A stretch of DNA of 64,000 nucleotides from Myxococcus stipitatus (GTDB lineage: Bacteria > Myxococcota > Myxococcia > Myxococcales > Myxococcaceae), in contig NZ_JAKCFI010000003.1 in assembly GCF_021412625.1 (NCBI RefSeq), positions 310,001 to 374,000 of the forward strand. The letters are read 5' to 3'. The position numbers and the translations under genes were made by a program. The notes beneath the pieces are model-generated. The model worked only from the letters and a program-made list of their open reading frames with translations, was not told the DNA's origin and did no database searches. How positions within the stretch are numbered: position 1 is the first letter of the stretch; every line of letters starts with the position of its first letter. Shown here piece by piece: positions 61,994 to 64,000 of the stretch.

Positions 61994-62479
61994 ATGCGAC
62001 CTCTCGTCCTCGCGGGCGCGCTCGCGCTCGTCCCGAGCCTGGCGCTCGCCGCCGACACGGTCCAGGGCGGCGCCGTCTTCAACGCCGAATGCGCGCGCTG
62101 CCACAGCGCGAAGCCGCCGCTTCCCGGCGACGAGCTCGACGGCGGCAAGGCCCACCTGAAGACGAAGCCCCCGCCGGGCGTGGGGCCGGACCTGGTGCGG
62201 CTGATGCTCGTCAAGCCCGTGGCGGAGGTGGAGAAGTGGGTCGCGGACCCGTGGGCCGCGCGGCCCGACACCGCCTGCGACACCCGCCGCGTCACCGAGC
62301 AGATGCGGGTGGACCTCATGGCCTTCCTCGTCTCGCGCACCCGCCCCGCGCCGCCACCGCCCGAACTGGCCGCCCAGCAGGAACTGAAGCAGACGCTCGC
62401 CGTGCGCAAGCAGCGCGAAGAGGCGAAACGGGCGCGCAAGGAGCGCGGCGCGAACGGCCCCTGGAGGACCACGAAATGA
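61994..62479 (+). CDS. tfcP: Cytochrome c-like protein of the pilY1 cluster (TfcP-like)
   Basis: 161 residues from the ATG at 61994 (GGAGGG eight bases upstream). Signal peptide LVLAGALALVPSLALAADTV. The heme motif is CARCH (Cys33, Cys36, His37), followed by LIKPV/MLVKPVAEVEKWVADP and CDTRRVTEQMRVDLMAFLVS, a small class-I cytochrome c fold. The C-terminal 30 residues are charged (LKQTLAVRKQREEAKRARKE). In Myxococcus xanthus TfcP, encoded next to pilY1.1, is a cytochrome c that helps PilY1 bind calcium and stabilises pilus assembly; position and size fit that role. Its stop overlaps the pilY1 ATG (ATGA). Confidence 0.72.
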   Translation: MRPLVLAGALALVPSLALAADTVQGGAVFNAECARCHSAKPPLPGDELDGGKAHLKTKPPPGVGPDLVRLMLVKPVAEVEKWVADPWAARPDTACDTRRVTEQMRVDLMAFLVSRTRPAPPPPELAAQQELKQTLAVRKQREEAKRARKERGANGPWRTTK

Positions 62480-64000
62480 GACCGCTCTTCCTCGCGCTCT
62501 TCGGCGCGTCGTCCCTGGCCCTGGCCGCCAACCCGGACCCCCTCTGCTACAACTACATGCAGCAGGACCGTCAGCCGGACTTCAGCGCCGGCGGCTTCGC
62601 CCAGCGCAGCAGCATCGAGCTGACGGCCGCCAAGCAGCTGCGCCTCGACACCGACGTGCGCGCGGTCAACCCCGAGGGCGGCATCATCCTGCCCTTCGAG
62701 CAGCGCGTGACGGTCGACTACGTCTACCAGTCCGGTGGCGCGTGGTGGTCGCTGGGGTACCTCTTCTACGACGACCTCGTCCGGATGGAGTACGTCGACA
62801 CGAAGGGCACCGCCGACACGTCCGACGACGTCCTCGTGGACAAGAACCCGGCGGACGGCATGCCGGACTTCCACGCGGACCTCTACAACATGGGCAACCG
62901 CGCGTTCATCGGCGGTGACCGCATCTGCACCAGGACGTTCGTGCACAACGGCAAGACGTTCTACCTGCCGACGCTGGCGAACCGCGCCTGCACCCAGACG
63001 TATGTCGCCGCCGTCAGCACGCCCATCTTCGACGCGCGCCCGGGGCGGACGACCAAGCACCAGCCCGCGACGGTGGGCGAGTTCATCAACGCCGGCACCG
63101 TGTCCGGAGACCAGTTCTCCGACGGCGGGCTCTACAAGCGCGTGCCCAACCTGTTGGAGCCGGCGGACCCCGCGAACCGCTCCCAGGGCCTGGGCCACCT
63201 CATCTTCCTGATGTCGGACGACGACGGCGACCGCGCCACCACGGGCGGCATGTCGCCGGTGGCCGACATCGGCGGTGGCCCGGATGGCATCCCCGACTAC
63301 GACTCGTCCGCGTATGACGGCGTGGGCCGGCCGCGCACGGCCGACAACCCCAACCCCAACGTCGGGTTGAGCGCGTACGACCGCCGCGTGGACCTGGGCA
63401 TCCTCCCGGGCGGGCGTGAAATCGTCTTCTACTTCATCACCGGCCTGCTCGACGGCGAGCACGCCAAGCCCAGCCGCTACAACGGCAAGGCGGAGGTGTT
63501 CCCCTGCGCGGTGCAGGACCCGACGACGAAGGAGTGCAAGCTCCACCTCAAGACGCCCATCTCCGTCTTCTTCTCCAAGTCGCTGCTCAACATGGACCAG
63601 AACCCGCTGACGGATGCCCCGGCGGCGGTGCGCGACATCGGCTGTCCCTACGACCCGGACGCCACCTGCAACAACACGGGCTCGCCGGTGCAGGGCTGGC
63701 TGGACTACGCGACCATGGAGCGCCTCAACACGGCGGCCTACGGCTTCCTCGACCTCACCTCGCAGCACGAGGTGCAGCGCGTGCCACGGCCGACCAACGA
63801 CCGCATGCCCCACATCTTCGTGGGCGCGCCCTCCAAGGACCCGTTCCGCTGGATTCTGGGCTTCGAGGACCTCAACGGCGGCGGCGACCGCGACTTCAAC
63901 GACGTGGTGTTCCTGGTGAACCGGCAGAACATCGGCGTGGTCACCTCCGGCGTGGTGTCCGGGGACATCTCCCCGAGCGTGGCGCCGGACTACACCATCA
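62476..64000 (+). CDS. pilY1: PilY1-type pilus tip protein, 3' end cut by window
   Basis: The first 508 residues are visible from the ATG at 62476 (ATGA overlap with the cytochrome gene). Signal peptide MRPLFLALFGASSLALAANP; then a Cys-rich, acidic, beta-type region (DPLCYNYMQQDRQPDFSAGG; GVGRPRTADNPNPNVGLSAY). DLNGGGDRDFNDVVFLVNRQ at about residues 473-492 is a DUF4114-like Ca-binding segment typical of the N-terminal half of large myxobacterial PilY1 proteins; the C-terminal PilY1 propeller lies beyond the window. It should sit at the pilus tip as adhesin and priming factor. Truncation is only the window edge. Confidence 0.75.
   Translation, partial: MRPLFLALFGASSLALAANPDPLCYNYMQQDRQPDFSAGGFAQRSSIELTAAKQLRLDTDVRAVNPEGGIILPFEQRVTVDYVYQSGGAWWSLGYLFYDDLVRMEYVDTKGTADTSDDVLVDKNPADGMPDFHADLYNMGNRAFIGGDRICTRTFVHNGKTFYLPTLANRACTQTYVAAVSTPIFDARPGRTTKHQPATVGEFINAGTVSGDQFSDGGLYKRVPNLLEPADPANRSQGLGHLIFLMSDDDGDRATTGGMSPVADIGGGPDGIPDYDSSAYDGVGRPRTADNPNPNVGLSAYDRRVDLGILPGGREIVFYFITGLLDGEHAKPSRYNGKAEVFPCAVQDPTTKECKLHLKTPISVFFSKSLLNMDQNPLTDAPAAVRDIGCPYDPDATCNNTGSPVQGWLDYATMERLNTAAYGFLDLTSQHEVQRVPRPTNDRMPHIFVGAPSKDPFRWILGFEDLNGGGDRDFNDVVFLVNRQNIGVVTSGVVSGDISPSVAPDYTI

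Overview
The window is a very GC-rich bacterial chromosome segment with almost exclusively G/C third codon positions and frequent GTG starts. Its gene content points to a myxobacterium of the Myxococcus/Corallococcus/Pyxidicoccus group: a C-terminal PilZ domain of the Myxococcus paralogous type, a sigma-70 factor of the Myxococcales-restricted type, many Ser/Thr kinases, FHA-type sigma-54 activators, orphan histidine kinases, a SitA-like polymorphic toxin lipoprotein with an Imm11-like partner, and a pilX / cytochrome c / pilY1 minor-pilin cluster. This assignment is inference from gene content, not from a marker gene.

Layout. 1-9.8 kb: signalling and housekeeping (truncated SmpA/BamE-like protein, PAS-GAF histidine kinase, cupin, PilZ protein, RNA ligase RtcB, small secreted proteins, an HTH protein, a TPR protein). 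10.2-13.4 kb: a compact regulatory cassette with a sigma factor between two near-identical small exported proteins, followed by a transmembrane Ser/Thr kinase that carries an N-terminal anti-sigma-type zinc motif and whose C-terminal outer domain is the same fold as the two small proteins. 13.4-22.8 kb: DUF4142 protein, two hotdog thioesterases, a large TolB-propeller/amidohydrolase fusion, lipoproteins, a TetR-DoxX pair, and a lipoprotein with a JAMM-like HxHP motif. 22.8-30.9 kb: an acyl-CoA catabolic cluster (enoyl-CoA-reductase-like SDR, TetR regulator, AtuA-family protein, carboxyltransferase, biotin carboxylase, MDR oxidoreductase) organised around a perfect 26-bp palindrome. 30.9-44 kb: transporters, an Fe(II)/2-oxoglutarate oxygenase, an amidohydrolase coupled to a MIP18-family protein, a hybrid histidine kinase, an M28 peptidase, a TetR/FAD-monooxygenase pair, and an 82-bp element with perfect 16-bp inverted ends. 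44-51 kb: a lipoprotein combining a seven-repeat FG-GAP propeller with a lysyl oxidase domain, a cysteine desulfurase, two MacB-type permeases without an ATPase, a 51-residue Cys-rich secreted peptide and a GNAT. 51.3-58.9 kb: three effector-like proteins (thaumatin-like, unknown helical, C39 papain-like) next to an FHA sigma-54 activator and a TPR Ser/Thr kinase. 59-60.9 kb: AHH-nuclease toxin lipoprotein and Imm11-like partner. 61.3-64 kb: pilX, a TfcP-like cytochrome c and the start of pilY1, cut by the window end.

No tRNA, rRNA, CRISPR array, transposase or phage gene was recognised. The most unusual items are the three-copy pilus-secretin-N-like domain around the sigma factor and kinase, the FG-GAP/lysyl oxidase fusion, the toxin lipoprotein pair, and the effector-like trio beside FHA/kinase regulators.
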